Shown one piece after another: positions 41,890 through 51,058 of a stretch of 64,000 nt of DNA. The position numbers were made by a program, and so were the translations under genes. The notes under the pieces were generated by a model that was not told the origin of the DNA, did not search any database, and was given only the letters and a program-made list of their open reading frames with translations. Numbering within the stretch: position 1 is the stretch's first letter; every line of letters starts with the position of its first letter. This DNA is from a candidate division TM6 bacterium GW2011_GWE2_42_60. Lineage in GTDB: Bacteria > Babelota > Babeliae > Babelales > Babelaceae. Where the stretch lies: NCBI GenBank assembly GCA_000996275.1, contig LCEG01000001.1, forward strand, positions 62,001-126,000. The letters run 5' to 3'.

Positions 41890-43079
41890 TGGAGCCCTGT
41901 CTTAAAGATTTTTTTAAAGAATTTTTCAGCGGCGTTTTCTTCGATGGTGTCGATGACAACCAGATCATCTTTGTCTAAACCTTCAACAACTTCAAAATAG
42001 GCTCCATCAGAAATACCTGTTTTGATAGGACGCTCGATAAAGCTTTTATCTTTTTCTATCCAGACGGTTTTGCAATAACCCTTTTTAAGGCAGGTAGTAC
42101 GCTCGTCAGCAGAAACGGGCTTGTAGTGATAGTTCTTAATTTTTGCAATCATTTCGATTGTGGTGGGGTTGATAGAAAATTGTTGTGCTTGCAGAGCAAG
42201 AACATGCTCTTTCTTTGCAATTACAATTTCTGCATCAACGGTCATTCCTGGCTTTAAAAGCTGCTTTGAGTTGTCGAGTGGTGCAGTGGCGAGAAAGCAG
42301 ACCGACCCCCCTTTTTCGATGGGGTTGTTACTGATGTCGGTAATGGTGCTTTTGAAAACATCACCAAGATAGGTGCTGAAACTAATTAAAACAGGAGTTC
42401 CTTTTTTAACGACGCCGATATTACTTTCATCAATTTCTATTTTGGCTTCCATTTTTGCAATATCTTTTGCAATTGAATAGATGACCGTTGGCGGAGCGTA
42501 GAGGGTAACTGTTTCACCTTCATTACTTGGCTTGCCAACGACGATTCCATCAGCAGGTGCTACGATGCGTTTGTTATTGAAAACGAGTGTTGCGGCATCA
42601 AACTGAGCTTTTTTAAGAGCAACGTTTTGGACGGTTGTTTCATAGTCGCGACGATTCTGTTCGAATTCGTCATCGGCTATAAAGTGTGCTTCGTGTAATG
42701 TTTTTTGACGCTCAAAATGAGCTTTTTCGTAGATAAGATCTTGTTGTGCAATTTCGTATGCGGCTTTGGTTGCGCGCACATCAGTGTCTTCTTTCCCATC
42801 GTTGATGCGAGCAAGGAGTTGTCCTTTTTTGACGATATCATTTTCTTCGACGTACATTTTCTCGATGATTCCGGCAACGAGACTACCGATCTTCATAAAT
42901 TCTTCTGCTTCGAGTGTGCCGGAGGCTCTGATAATGTAGTTGATGTTGCGGTATTCAATTTTATGAGTCGAATAGAGCCGCTCTTCGGGTTTTGCAAAAA
43001 AGAGTGAATAGATGAGGTACAGAAAAATGCTGATAAGTGTTAGAAAGAGAAGGCGAGCGACGAGTCGTGTTACATTCAT
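41886..43079 (-). CDS. Efflux periplasmic adaptor (MacA/HlyD-type membrane fusion protein)
   Basis: After one N-terminal helix (LLFLTLISIFLYLIYSLF) the 397-residue protein shows the split lipoyl domain (GIIEKMYVEENDIVKKGQLLARI and ADGIVVGKPSNEGETV), a coiled-coil hairpin (YEIAQQDLIYEKAHFERQ...NRRDYETTVQ) and a beta-barrel region (VLISFSTYLGDVFKSTITDI). Adaptors bridge the ABC permease and TolC. A C-terminal insertion includes CLKKGYCKTV, with two Cys that might pair. It is coupled to the tolC-like gene by a 4-base overlap. Confidence 0.9.
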   Translation of the reverse strand: MNVTRLVARLLFLTLISIFLYLIYSLFFAKPEERLYSTHKIEYRNINYIIRASGTLEAEEFMKIGSLVAGIIEKMYVEENDIVKKGQLLARINDGKEDTDVRATKAAYEIAQQDLIYEKAHFERQKTLHEAHFIADDEFEQNRRDYETTVQNVALKKAQFDAATLVFNNKRIVAPADGIVVGKPSNEGETVTLYAPPTVIYSIAKDIAKMEAKIEIDESNIGVVKKGTPVLISFSTYLGDVFKSTITDISNNPIEKGGSVCFLATAPLDNSKQLLKPGMTVDAEIVIAKKEHVLALQAQQFSINPTTIEMIAKIKNYHYKPVSADERTTCLKKGYCKTVWIEKDKSFIERPIKTGISDGAYFEVVEGLDKDDLVVIDTIEENAAEKFFKKIFKTGLQ

Positions 43080-44608
43080 AGAGTTTCCTTAGTTTCTAAA
43101 ATTCTTTTAAGGTGGGCAGATTCTTGAAGGCGCGCGTTTGCATTTGGTGAAGCATCTTCATTTCTTACTGCATCAAACATTGTTTCTATAGGGACCGTCG
43201 TGGTCGTTTCAACAGCTTCTGTTCGATGAAGTGCTTTGTGAATAGCCTCGTGCTGAAGGGCTGTTGGCCCAGGCGCATACCCTGTTTTGTAGAGAAGCTC
43301 TTCATGTTTTCTGGCGGCAAATGTAATACCCTCTTCAAGATCGAGCCTGGCCTGTTCCCAGGCTGTTTTTGCCTGAGTAAAGGCTACTTCAGAGATGAGT
43401 CCTATTTTGAAAGAGACCTGGTTTTTTAGAAACTCAGTCTCAGCAAAAGCTGTTTTGGAAAGAAGGCTTCGGACGCTTTCAGTTGAGTTTTGGAGCTCGA
43501 GGTGTGCTGTTTTAATATCATCTCTCGCGCTAAATTCAGCATGTTTTTTAGAAAGAAGCATTTCAAGATGATGTGCTCGTGCGATGCGCATTTCGTGAAA
43601 GCTCCCTCCTCCGTCAAACGTCCAAGACATCGAGATACCCACATTCCATGGGTAGTAGGGAATGGCGACTGGTGTTTCATATTTTTGTTCGTAAAAATTT
43701 GCAAAAAATGAAATGGTAGGGAGATAAAAATAGCGTGCAATATCGATTTGTATCTCTGCCTGGTCTGCTTGAGCCTGCCACATCAGAATCTCGGTACGAT
43801 AATTCATAGCAAGTTGAGTAAGCTCTTCGGTGTCGTATCCGGCGACGCTTTCGGTAATAAATGCCAAAAGCGCTCTCGAGTCTGGAAAACTAATTGGTTT
43901 TTCAAAGATTCTTTCGCAGTCGGTAAAAAGATGTTGCCGACTTATTTCCCGTGTGTTGTTAAGTGAAAACACCGTGCTTTGCGCGTCTTTAAATTGTGCT
44001 TCAGCTTTTTCAAATGCGGGGAGTGCATAGAGACCTACTTTTTGTTTTAACTGGGCGCTCTTGTAATTTACGAGTGAGCTTGTATCGAGTGAGTCTTGAT
44101 ACTGCTTTTCATAAAGGCGGTTTCGTAGATCGAGGTAACTGTCTGATATTTCAAAGCGGGCAAGATCTTGAATGTTTTCTTTTTTATAACGTGCAACTTT
44201 GGTGTCGTAACGGGCAGCTTCTCTTTGCAAGACAGCGCCGCCTGGTTGTAAAAGTACCTGGTCAAGCGATGCTTGAAAAAGATTAACGGGGTAGGCGTCA
44301 TTTTTACTTTTTTGTCGCGTGCCGGTAAAAGATATTTGTGGCCAGAGCGTACTCATAATAACCGCTTGTTGTTCAAGTGTTTGCTCTATTAACTCGTCCT
44401 GCGCCCGGATGTCGGAGCGATGTTCAAGCGCATCATTGAGAAGATTGTCAATGTGGAGTAGTTCAGGGGACCCTGAGACAAGGCAGAGCTCTTTGTTTTC
44501 TTTGTTGACTGCTATTTTTGCGCCCATAGAGTGGGGAGATATGAGTAAAAAAGAAAACAAGAAAAGAGATACAAACCCTCTCTGATGGAATAAATCGGAA
44601 TAAAACAC
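43076..44608 (-). CDS. TolC-family outer membrane efflux protein
   Basis: The ~510-residue protein has a signal peptide (FVSLFLFSFLLISPHSMGA) and two long helical repeats typical of outer membrane efflux proteins (LLNDALEHRSDIRAQDELIEQ; ...QLAMNYRTEILMWQAQADQ). Beta-strand segments such as TISFFANFYEQKY would form the barrel. The GTG at 44608 follows AAGGAAG and is preferred over the TTG of the track. It is the first gene of the exporter operon and implies a diderm cell envelope. Confidence 0.88.
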   Translation of the reverse strand: MFYSDLFHQRGFVSLFLFSFLLISPHSMGAKIAVNKENKELCLVSGSPELLHIDNLLNDALEHRSDIRAQDELIEQTLEQQAVIMSTLWPQISFTGTRQKSKNDAYPVNLFQASLDQVLLQPGGAVLQREAARYDTKVARYKKENIQDLARFEISDSYLDLRNRLYEKQYQDSLDTSSLVNYKSAQLKQKVGLYALPAFEKAEAQFKDAQSTVFSLNNTREISRQHLFTDCERIFEKPISFPDSRALLAFITESVAGYDTEELTQLAMNYRTEILMWQAQADQAEIQIDIARYFYLPTISFFANFYEQKYETPVAIPYYPWNVGISMSWTFDGGGSFHEMRIARAHHLEMLLSKKHAEFSARDDIKTAHLELQNSTESVRSLLSKTAFAETEFLKNQVSFKIGLISEVAFTQAKTAWEQARLDLEEGITFAARKHEELLYKTGYAPGPTALQHEAIHKALHRTEAVETTTTVPIETMFDAVRNEDASPNANARLQESAHLKRILETKETL

Positions 44609-44686
44609 GAATCTTCCTTTCAATGCTCAAATGTTTCATGGTAGTCTACTACAGATACTTTTTTTTTGTCGATAGGCGTACCCCCA

Positions 44687-45322
44687 ATGACCATGACCGC
44701 TCCAAGTGCTCTTTCTTCTTTGCATACCGAAACGTATGGTATTGTATTGCGCTCCTATCTGCCCTTGAAGAAGAGTTGCTTAGTGTTTGACCGGATTAAT
44801 GGCGTTATGCGTGGCATTGTCTCCGCCCATGGACGTTTTTCTCCAGCGCATGCAATAACCCACGGTGCATTACTTAATTATCGACCCGTTAATCGGGGTG
44901 GGCGTGTTTTTCTTGAAGATGTAGCGATTCATCAGGTTCCTGCGCCATGGGTTACTGAGGATATTCTTTTTTTACATCATGTTCTTGAAATGAGTACGAC
45001 TTTTCTTTTGGAGCACTTCCCGGATCGATCGGTCTTAGATCTTTTACTGGAACTTTACCGACCATTGCCAGTTCAGGTTGATGAGGCTTTGTGGAAGGCT
45101 GTTTTTTTGGGAAGACTTTTCATGGCCATGGGAGTGTATCCTGAAGATGAGACGAGTATCTATATGGGAAAAGTTTTACGCTTGATCTCTACGCTTGGAG
45201 ATACTAGGCTGACAAATGATCAGTGTGAACATTGGCGGATGGTGCTTGCGGGATGGCTTAAACGCTGCCTTGCACAGCATGCGGATGGCAACACGTTTAA
45301 AACAGTGCATTTTTTGAATTGA
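44687..45322 (+). CDS. Conserved hypothetical protein, possibly RecO-like
   Basis: The N-terminal ~80 residues look like an OB fold starting TETYGIVLRSYLPLKKSCLVFDRINGVMRGIVSAHGR, reminiscent of RecO (short strand, then a small-molecule-like V-x-G loop), followed by a helical C-terminal part. RecO's zinc cysteines are not present, so the assignment is weak. The track begins at a TTG; ATG 44687 or 44693 is likely. The gene is divergent from the exporter operon and lies 10 bases ahead of the MscS-like gene. Confidence 0.55.
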   Translation: MTMTAPSALSSLHTETYGIVLRSYLPLKKSCLVFDRINGVMRGIVSAHGRFSPAHAITHGALLNYRPVNRGGRVFLEDVAIHQVPAPWVTEDILFLHHVLEMSTTFLLEHFPDRSVLDLLLELYRPLPVQVDEALWKAVFLGRLFMAMGVYPEDETSIYMGKVLRLISTLGDTRLTNDQCEHWRMVLAGWLKRCLAQHADGNTFKTVHFLN

Positions 45323-45332
45323 GGGGAGGGTT

Positions 45333-48300
45333 ATGAAGCACATAATCCATACGTTTTTATTATTTTCAATTGGATTGATGGGGGGCGGCTCCCTTTTTGG
45401 TGGGTTGCTTGACGAGATTAGCCCGTTCCCAACAGGAAAGACCGCTTCGACAGCATCTTCTCAAAAAACAGCAAGCGAGGGCGAAGAAGTTTCTAATGTT
45501 GAAAAACAGATTAGCTTTTTCGAAAAAAAACTTGCTACGTATGCTGTTGAAGATGTAACAGCAGAGCGCGAGAAGGTTGCTACAGAGCTTGCTAAACTTA
45601 AGCAGCGTGAATTACATGCATCGCCAACCGATCGCCTTTTTTTACAAAAAAAATCAGCAATTGTCAGTAGTCTCTTCCAGGTTTTGGATGATCTTCGTAA
45701 AGTTCAAACAAAATTAGTCGCCGTGGTGACTGAGCATCGCGACATACTAAAGCAATCAATTATTGCGGCACAGACACAGCCTAAAAAAGATGACGAACAT
45801 CGCACTAAGGCAGCTCCAACGTTTGATGATGTTCAAAAAGAAGGGAAAAAAGTTGTTGATTTGCGTGAGCAGATTGAGAAACTTAAAAAAGAGCAGAGCA
45901 GTATTGCTTCTGGCCAAAATAAACGTAAAAAAGCTCTGGATACAATAAAAAAAGAATATGAAGAGAAGAAAGCCCAGAAAGAATCTTTTTCGCACACAGA
46001 AGAGCTTTCTGATGAGATGCAGGGTTTAACAAAAGTTCAACAGGGTGAGATTCTTGATGAGCAATTGCGTCTTTTAAGATATCGTCGCGAGCTTGAGAAA
46101 TCAAAGCTTGATGAGGGAGAAGAGCGTATTAAGTTAATAGAGACAAAACTTCCTCACGATTTGAGTGACCTTGATTCTGCTTATAAGCGCATTAAGCGCA
46201 CCGTTAAAATTGATCAAAAGCAGGTTAAAGACGAAGAGGTTTTGTTAGAAAAAGAACGAACAGAGGCTGAGGCAAAGAGAGCCCGTATTGCCGAGGATAG
46301 GCGGTTACGTGAGCAGCAACTTGAAGAAAAGAAACAAGAAATAGCATCGCTTGAAAAACAGGCCCATTCGATTCTTGGTGATACAGCCGTTTTGTCTGAG
46401 TGGAAGTTTGACACTGCAAAATTAAAAAAATCAAATGATTGGGCGGTTGTTTGTAAATTGGGTCTTTTAATTGCACAACAAAAAACTATCGAAGCTGAAT
46501 TGCAAGGTCTTGATGCGAGCTCAGATGAAGTTAAATATGCGCTTCAACAGAAAACCCTCAGAGTTGAGATTCTAAAAACGTGGCGTCGACTTACGAGGCG
46601 AGAGCTGCGGTTAAATGTTTCTGAGGCGCTTGAGGAGGCACAGAGAAAATATGAGTCACTTGCGTCCCAACTTAAAGCAGCTCGTGCTGAGTGTAATGAT
46701 GATCGTGAAAAAGCAATAGCGACGTTTAACGATCTTAACAAAATACGTAAAGAGATCAGAAAACTTACTAAGGTCCTTAAGGGGTTACATAATACTCCCT
46801 TAAACACCGAAGACCCAGCGGAAAGGGCGGCTTTGGGATCGCTTCTTGAAGCGGACAGAGAACTGAATACGCGCATAGAAGTTACGACAAAGTTGATGGG
46901 GTCACATGCAAATAGCCTTGCGATTATTGAAGATATGCTCAAAAGTATTGGGGAGATAACACGAGAAGTTTCTGAACGGACTTTCTGGATGCGGTCCGGA
47001 CGATCACTTGAATGGAGTGATTTTGGTGAATTTTGGCCTAATGTACAAAACTTTTTTGGCGAGTTGAAAAAGTCTGGCAAGGCATTTTGGGAAAAATTAG
47101 AAACCAAGACATTTGAAAAAAAGACAGCAGCACTTTTTGGAGATGTGTATCACATCGTGAAATTCTTCTTGCAGCTTCTTATATTGTTGCTCGGGTTCCT
47201 GTTGCTTCAAAGATACCTGCCTCAAGTGCGGGATTATTTCTTGCAGGAAGGCTCGAGACATCGCCTATTTGGCTCAGTACGCTTTTTTATAGGTATTGTT
47301 CTTGGTTTTATGTTGGCGCATCTTAAAGGGATCTATTTCTGGGGTGTCTTGCTTCTGGCGGGTGTGTTTGTAGAGATACATTCGTTTTTTGTTATTCTTT
47401 TTTATCTCTTTTCAATACCGTATCTACTCTTTTTGGCCTCTGCTTTCTTCAACTATTTTATGCGTGTTAACGAGACGCATGGCCATCATTTTGTGAATGA
47501 ACAATCTAAGAGACGGTTTGAGTTGGTGGTGCCAAACTTTGTCTATGTGACCATTGTGCTTGTTTTATTTCGGCATGCCTTTATCTTGGGAAATGATTTT
47601 TCATCACAGGTTCCTGAAATTCTTTTAGCGCTTAATTTTATTTTGTTCCAATTTGCACTGATCGCATTAATTAGCAAAGACAGCCTTATTGGGCAATCTT
47701 CTGTTCTGGGTGTAGTTTCTCGTTCATCACCGTTTGGCAAGTGGCTTGAAGAGCGTATTAATCGTTATTATTATGCGTTCTTAGTTGCCTTGGTTGTTGT
47801 TATTTTGGCCATCAACCCTTGGATTGGGTATGGCAGGCAAGTACTCTATGTTCTGTCGCGGTTGATTGTTTCGCTCTTATTACTGCCTCTTTTTTCGTGG
47901 GTGTATGAGAGCGTTAAGCGTGCGTCATCAGATTTCTTTTTTTACTACCCCGATGGGCTTGTGGTCAAAGAGCGCTTTGGTGGCGGAAAAATGTGGTATG
48001 GCTTTTTTATTATCGCCTCATTTGTAATCTTTGTTTTTATTGGAATCTTTCTGTTTGGGCGTATTTGGGATCAGGGGCTTGCGCTCAAAGATCTTCCAAA
48101 AATCTTTAAATACCCGCTCTATATTTCTGGTATTGACGAGTTGACGGGTCAACCGATAAAAGTAACGCTTACCTCTTTATTAAATATCGTCTTTTATCTT
48201 CTTGGTGGTTTTAGCATTGTATACGTTATCAATCGCTTTGTTTTACAGCGTATTTTTGATCCATTGCTCGTAGGTTCTGGCGTTCAGAGCACTATTATGA

Positions 48301-48992
48301 CGTTGAGCAGGTATGCGATTGTTATTATTGCTCTTTTGACAGGGCTTAATAGCGCGGGGCTTGGTGCGATAGTCTCAAAGCTCTGGTTTATTATTGGTGC
48401 GATTGCTTATGTTATTCGAGAGCCGTTGGGCGACTTTTTCTCCTATTTTATTATTCTGGTGCAACGGCCGATTAAGATTGGTGATTATATTGAGCTTGAT
48501 GATCCACCTGTGCAGGGGGTGGTGCGCCATATTACGCCACGGCTTACGGTTATTCGCCATAAAAATAGCGTGACCTTCTTGGTGCCTAACTCGACGATTA
48601 TTACTAAGACGCTTCGCAATTGGCACTATTCTCGCTCGTTCAGTGCTGTTGACGATATTACGTTGGTGATCGCCTATTCTACTGACCCTGAAAAAGCAAG
48701 ATTGGTCATGCTCCAGGTGCTTGAAGAACATCCGGCGATATTGCGTAATCCAGCGCCTATTGTCTGGATGACGGGGATGACTGAAAATGGGTATACTTTT
48801 ATGGTGCGAGGCTTTGTTTCGTCAGATCGTATTATGGATAAATGGGATGTTGAATCACAGCTTCGTCTTGCATTAGTTAAAAAATTGCAGAGCGAGCATA
48901 TCCCCTTGGCGTGTCCTATCCGTATTATTTCGATGAACCAATTTTCGGATGGAAGTATGGCTCAAGATCAGAAAATTGGGAAAAAAGAATAG
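45333..48992 (+). CDS. Giant mechanosensitive channel of the MscS/MscK type
   Basis: The 1219-residue protein has a signal peptide (HTFLLFSIGLMGGGSLFG), about 570 residues of charged coiled coil (LEKERTEAEAKRARIAEDRRL) in the periplasm and about ten membrane helices (residues ~600-1000). The C-terminal MscS module reads REPLGDFFSYFIILVQRPIKIGDYIELDD...NSTIITKTLRNW. This matches the KefA/MscK layout. It releases solutes on hypo-osmotic shock. The A/G-rich pore helix lies around LTGLNSAGLGAIVSKLWFIIGA. GAGGGGAGGG precedes ATG 45333. Confidence 0.9.
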   Translation: MKHIIHTFLLFSIGLMGGGSLFGGLLDEISPFPTGKTASTASSQKTASEGEEVSNVEKQISFFEKKLATYAVEDVTAEREKVATELAKLKQRELHASPTDRLFLQKKSAIVSSLFQVLDDLRKVQTKLVAVVTEHRDILKQSIIAAQTQPKKDDEHRTKAAPTFDDVQKEGKKVVDLREQIEKLKKEQSSIASGQNKRKKALDTIKKEYEEKKAQKESFSHTEELSDEMQGLTKVQQGEILDEQLRLLRYRRELEKSKLDEGEERIKLIETKLPHDLSDLDSAYKRIKRTVKIDQKQVKDEEVLLEKERTEAEAKRARIAEDRRLREQQLEEKKQEIASLEKQAHSILGDTAVLSEWKFDTAKLKKSNDWAVVCKLGLLIAQQKTIEAELQGLDASSDEVKYALQQKTLRVEILKTWRRLTRRELRLNVSEALEEAQRKYESLASQLKAARAECNDDREKAIATFNDLNKIRKEIRKLTKVLKGLHNTPLNTEDPAERAALGSLLEADRELNTRIEVTTKLMGSHANSLAIIEDMLKSIGEITREVSERTFWMRSGRSLEWSDFGEFWPNVQNFFGELKKSGKAFWEKLETKTFEKKTAALFGDVYHIVKFFLQLLILLLGFLLLQRYLPQVRDYFLQEGSRHRLFGSVRFFIGIVLGFMLAHLKGIYFWGVLLLAGVFVEIHSFFVILFYLFSIPYLLFLASAFFNYFMRVNETHGHHFVNEQSKRRFELVVPNFVYVTIVLVLFRHAFILGNDFSSQVPEILLALNFILFQFALIALISKDSLIGQSSVLGVVSRSSPFGKWLEERINRYYYAFLVALVVVILAINPWIGYGRQVLYVLSRLIVSLLLLPLFSWVYESVKRASSDFFFYYPDGLVVKERFGGGKMWYGFFIIASFVIFVFIGIFLFGRIWDQGLALKDLPKIFKYPLYISGIDELTGQPIKVTLTSLLNIVFYLLGGFSIVYVINRFVLQRIFDPLLVGSGVQSTIMTLSRYAIVIIALLTGLNSAGLGAIVSKLWFIIGAIAYVIREPLGDFFSYFIILVQRPIKIGDYIELDDPPVQGVVRHITPRLTVIRHKNSVTFLVPNSTIITKTLRNWHYSRSFSAVDDITLVIAYSTDPEKARLVMLQVLEEHPAILRNPAPIVWMTGMTENGYTFMVRGFVSSDRIMDKWDVESQLRLALVKKLQSEHIPLACPIRIISMNQFSDGSMAQDQKIGKKE

Positions 48993-48999
48993 CATTGAC

Positions 49000-49038
49000 G
49001 CACTTAAATTGACGTTTAAGTGCCTTTGCGTCTACACT
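49000..49038 (+). promoter_or_regulatory. Nested hairpins with an embedded promoter candidate before the M50-like gene
   Basis: GCACTTAAA (49000-49008) pairs with TTTAAGTGC (49015-49023), followed by CACTTAAGTGC (49034-49044), a self-complementary copy of the same arms. TTGACG (49009-49014), 18 bases, TACACT (49033-49038) gives a promoter candidate within the structure. The hairpin could terminate the MscS transcript. Confidence 0.4.
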
Positions 49039-49078
49039 TAAGTGCGAGAAAAACAGTTTAAATACAAGGGAGTTTTTT

Positions 49079-49777
49079 GTGCTTACCGTAAACAGTGCGA
49101 ATTCGATTATCATGGTTTCGCTGCTTCTTTTTGCTTATATTTTTTCGATTACCTTTGCAGGGTCAATGCAGGCATTGACGGCGTATTGGGTTGCGGATGA
49201 TGAGACTGCAACAAATGCTGGGTTTGCCGATTTTAATCCGTTTAAGCATCTAGGTCTTATTGATTTTATCTTTTTTTATTTCATTCGATTTATGCTTGGG
49301 AACCCGATTCCGCTTGATGTGAGACAGTTTAGAAGTCAGTGGCATGGTGCTTTGCTAACCATCGTCTGTCTTTCCCGTGCGGTTGTCCATGTTCTTTTTG
49401 CGCTTGCGGCTTCGTTGGGTGTTATGGCGGCTTTTCGGCAGGGAAATGCGCTTGGGGCGATGCAAATTGTTGACGAGCTTTCAACAAAAACAGCAGGCGC
49501 TTCTTCGTCTACTTATATTTTGGGTATGTTCGCCGTGAGTATGACCTATGTGAACATTGTGCTTGCGGGGATTTCGTTAGTGCGTGACGCTGTCTATAGT
49601 TTTGTGCTCTATAAATTTGCAAAGGATGAAAAATTTATAGAATACGCCGGGCCCCTTATGATGTTTGGCGTACTGCTACTCTTTATTATTTTTGGCGACA
49701 CGGTCATTATGATGACGCAACTGTTGGTTAGTAAGGGCGCTGAATTGATTGCATCTTTGATAGGAATTGGGCGATGA
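49079..49777 (+). CDS. Site-2 protease (M50)-like membrane protein lacking the zinc-binding motif
   Basis: The 232-residue membrane protein follows the M50 pattern: a first helix where HExxH should lie, then DDETATNAGFADFNPFKHLGLIDF (equivalent to DPTAxxxGRLTLNPLxHIDPLG), then GNPIPLDVRQFRSQWHG (equivalent to KPVPVNPRNFR), then further helices. At the HExxH position it reads FAGSMQALTAY, so both His and Glu are lost. It is probably a pseudoprotease. GTG 49079 follows AAGGGAG. It overlaps tyrS by four bases. Confidence 0.7.
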   Translation: MLTVNSANSIIMVSLLLFAYIFSITFAGSMQALTAYWVADDETATNAGFADFNPFKHLGLIDFIFFYFIRFMLGNPIPLDVRQFRSQWHGALLTIVCLSRAVVHVLFALAASLGVMAAFRQGNALGAMQIVDELSTKTAGASSSTYILGMFAVSMTYVNIVLAGISLVRDAVYSFVLYKFAKDEKFIEYAGPLMMFGVLLLFIIFGDTVIMMTQLLVSKGAELIASLIGIGR

Positions 49778-50979
49778 AGACTCTCTTTTCTCAAGAACTC
49801 TACGCGGCTTTGATGGCAGGCACTGAACAAGTTTTGCCGACCGGCTCACTTGAAAAGGCTTTGGCCTCTGGCAAAAAATTAAAGATAAAATTCGGTATGG
49901 ATCCAACGGCGCCTGATTTGCATCTGGGCCATGCGGTCGTGCTTTCTAAATTGAAACTTTTTCAGGAGATGGGGCACGAGGTCATTCTTTTGATTGGTGA
50001 TTTTACGACACGTATTGGTGATCCAACGGGGCGCTCAAAGACACGCCCACCACTCTCTGAAGAAGTTATTGCGCAGAATGCACAGACCTACATTCAACAG
50101 GTAGGACGCGTGCTTGATATTGAAAAAATTACGGCTCGTTATAATTCTGAATGGCTTGATCATCTTTCGAGTCGTGATTGGGTTAAGCTTTGTGCAAAGG
50201 TGACGCTTGCGCGTATTATTGAGCGTGATGATTTTGCAAAGCGTATGGCAGAAAACCAGCCGATTGGATTTCATGAGCTTCTATATCCGCTTATGCAGGG
50301 GTACGATTCTGTAGTGCTCGAAGCAGATGTGGAGCTTGGAGGTTCTGATCAGACGTTTAATTTGATGATGGGGCGCCAACTACAAGAATTGTGGGGGCAG
50401 CAGCCGCAGACTATTTTTACAATGCCGATTCTTGAAGGGCTTGATGGCATTCAAAAAATGTCAAAATCATTAGGGAATTACGTTGGTCTTACTGAAGCTC
50501 CAGAACAGGCTTTTGGTAAATTGATGTCGATTTCTGATGACCTTATGTTCCGTTATTATCGGCTACTTTTGAATAAGACTGAACAGGAAATTGAGGCGTT
50601 TAAGCAGGGTATAGCGACCGCGCAGATTCATCCGATGGAACTCAAGAAACAGCTTGCATATTCTATTTTAGTTCGCTTTTGGGGGCAGGAAGACGCTGAA
50701 AAAGGACGGCTCTCTTTTGAGCAATTGTTCCAGAAAAAAGATCTTTCGCATGCGCAGGAGTTTGCGGTTCTTGACGGGACGCCTCTGACGCTTGGTATTG
50801 TGGATCTTCTTAAAGTGCTTGAGTCGGTGCCGAGTGGCTCCGAAGCGCGACGTTTAATTACGAGTGGTGCGGTTGTGGTTGATGGCGAAAAAGTTACTGA
50901 TTTTAAAGCTCAGGTTACGCTTATTGATGGTATGCAGATTAAGGTCGGCAAGCACCGCTTTTATAAGATTAAACTATAA
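49774..50979 (+). CDS. tyrS: Tyrosyl-tRNA synthetase
   Basis: The 401-residue protein is a class I aminoacyl-tRNA synthetase with the HIGH-like motif in FGMDPTAPDLHLGHAV, a tyrosine-binding region with PLMQGYDSVVLEADVELGGSDQ, and KMSKSLGNYVGL. The C-terminus is an S4 RNA-binding domain (GSEARRLITSGAVVVDGEKV...KVGKHRFYKI). The sequence looks like the TyrZ-type bacterial enzyme. The ATG overlaps the stop of the M50-like gene (ATGA). Confidence 0.95.
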   Translation: MKTLFSQELYAALMAGTEQVLPTGSLEKALASGKKLKIKFGMDPTAPDLHLGHAVVLSKLKLFQEMGHEVILLIGDFTTRIGDPTGRSKTRPPLSEEVIAQNAQTYIQQVGRVLDIEKITARYNSEWLDHLSSRDWVKLCAKVTLARIIERDDFAKRMAENQPIGFHELLYPLMQGYDSVVLEADVELGGSDQTFNLMMGRQLQELWGQQPQTIFTMPILEGLDGIQKMSKSLGNYVGLTEAPEQAFGKLMSISDDLMFRYYRLLLNKTEQEIEAFKQGIATAQIHPMELKKQLAYSILVRFWGQEDAEKGRLSFEQLFQKKDLSHAQEFAVLDGTPLTLGIVDLLKVLESVPSGSEARRLITSGAVVVDGEKVTDFKAQVTLIDGMQIKVGKHRFYKIKL

Positions 50980-51058
50980 TCCACCTGCTTGAAGTTGCAG
51001 TCCTCTGTGTGCTAGGGTAAGACAAGATATGTTTTACTTTGGTAAAAAGGAGTTTGCG

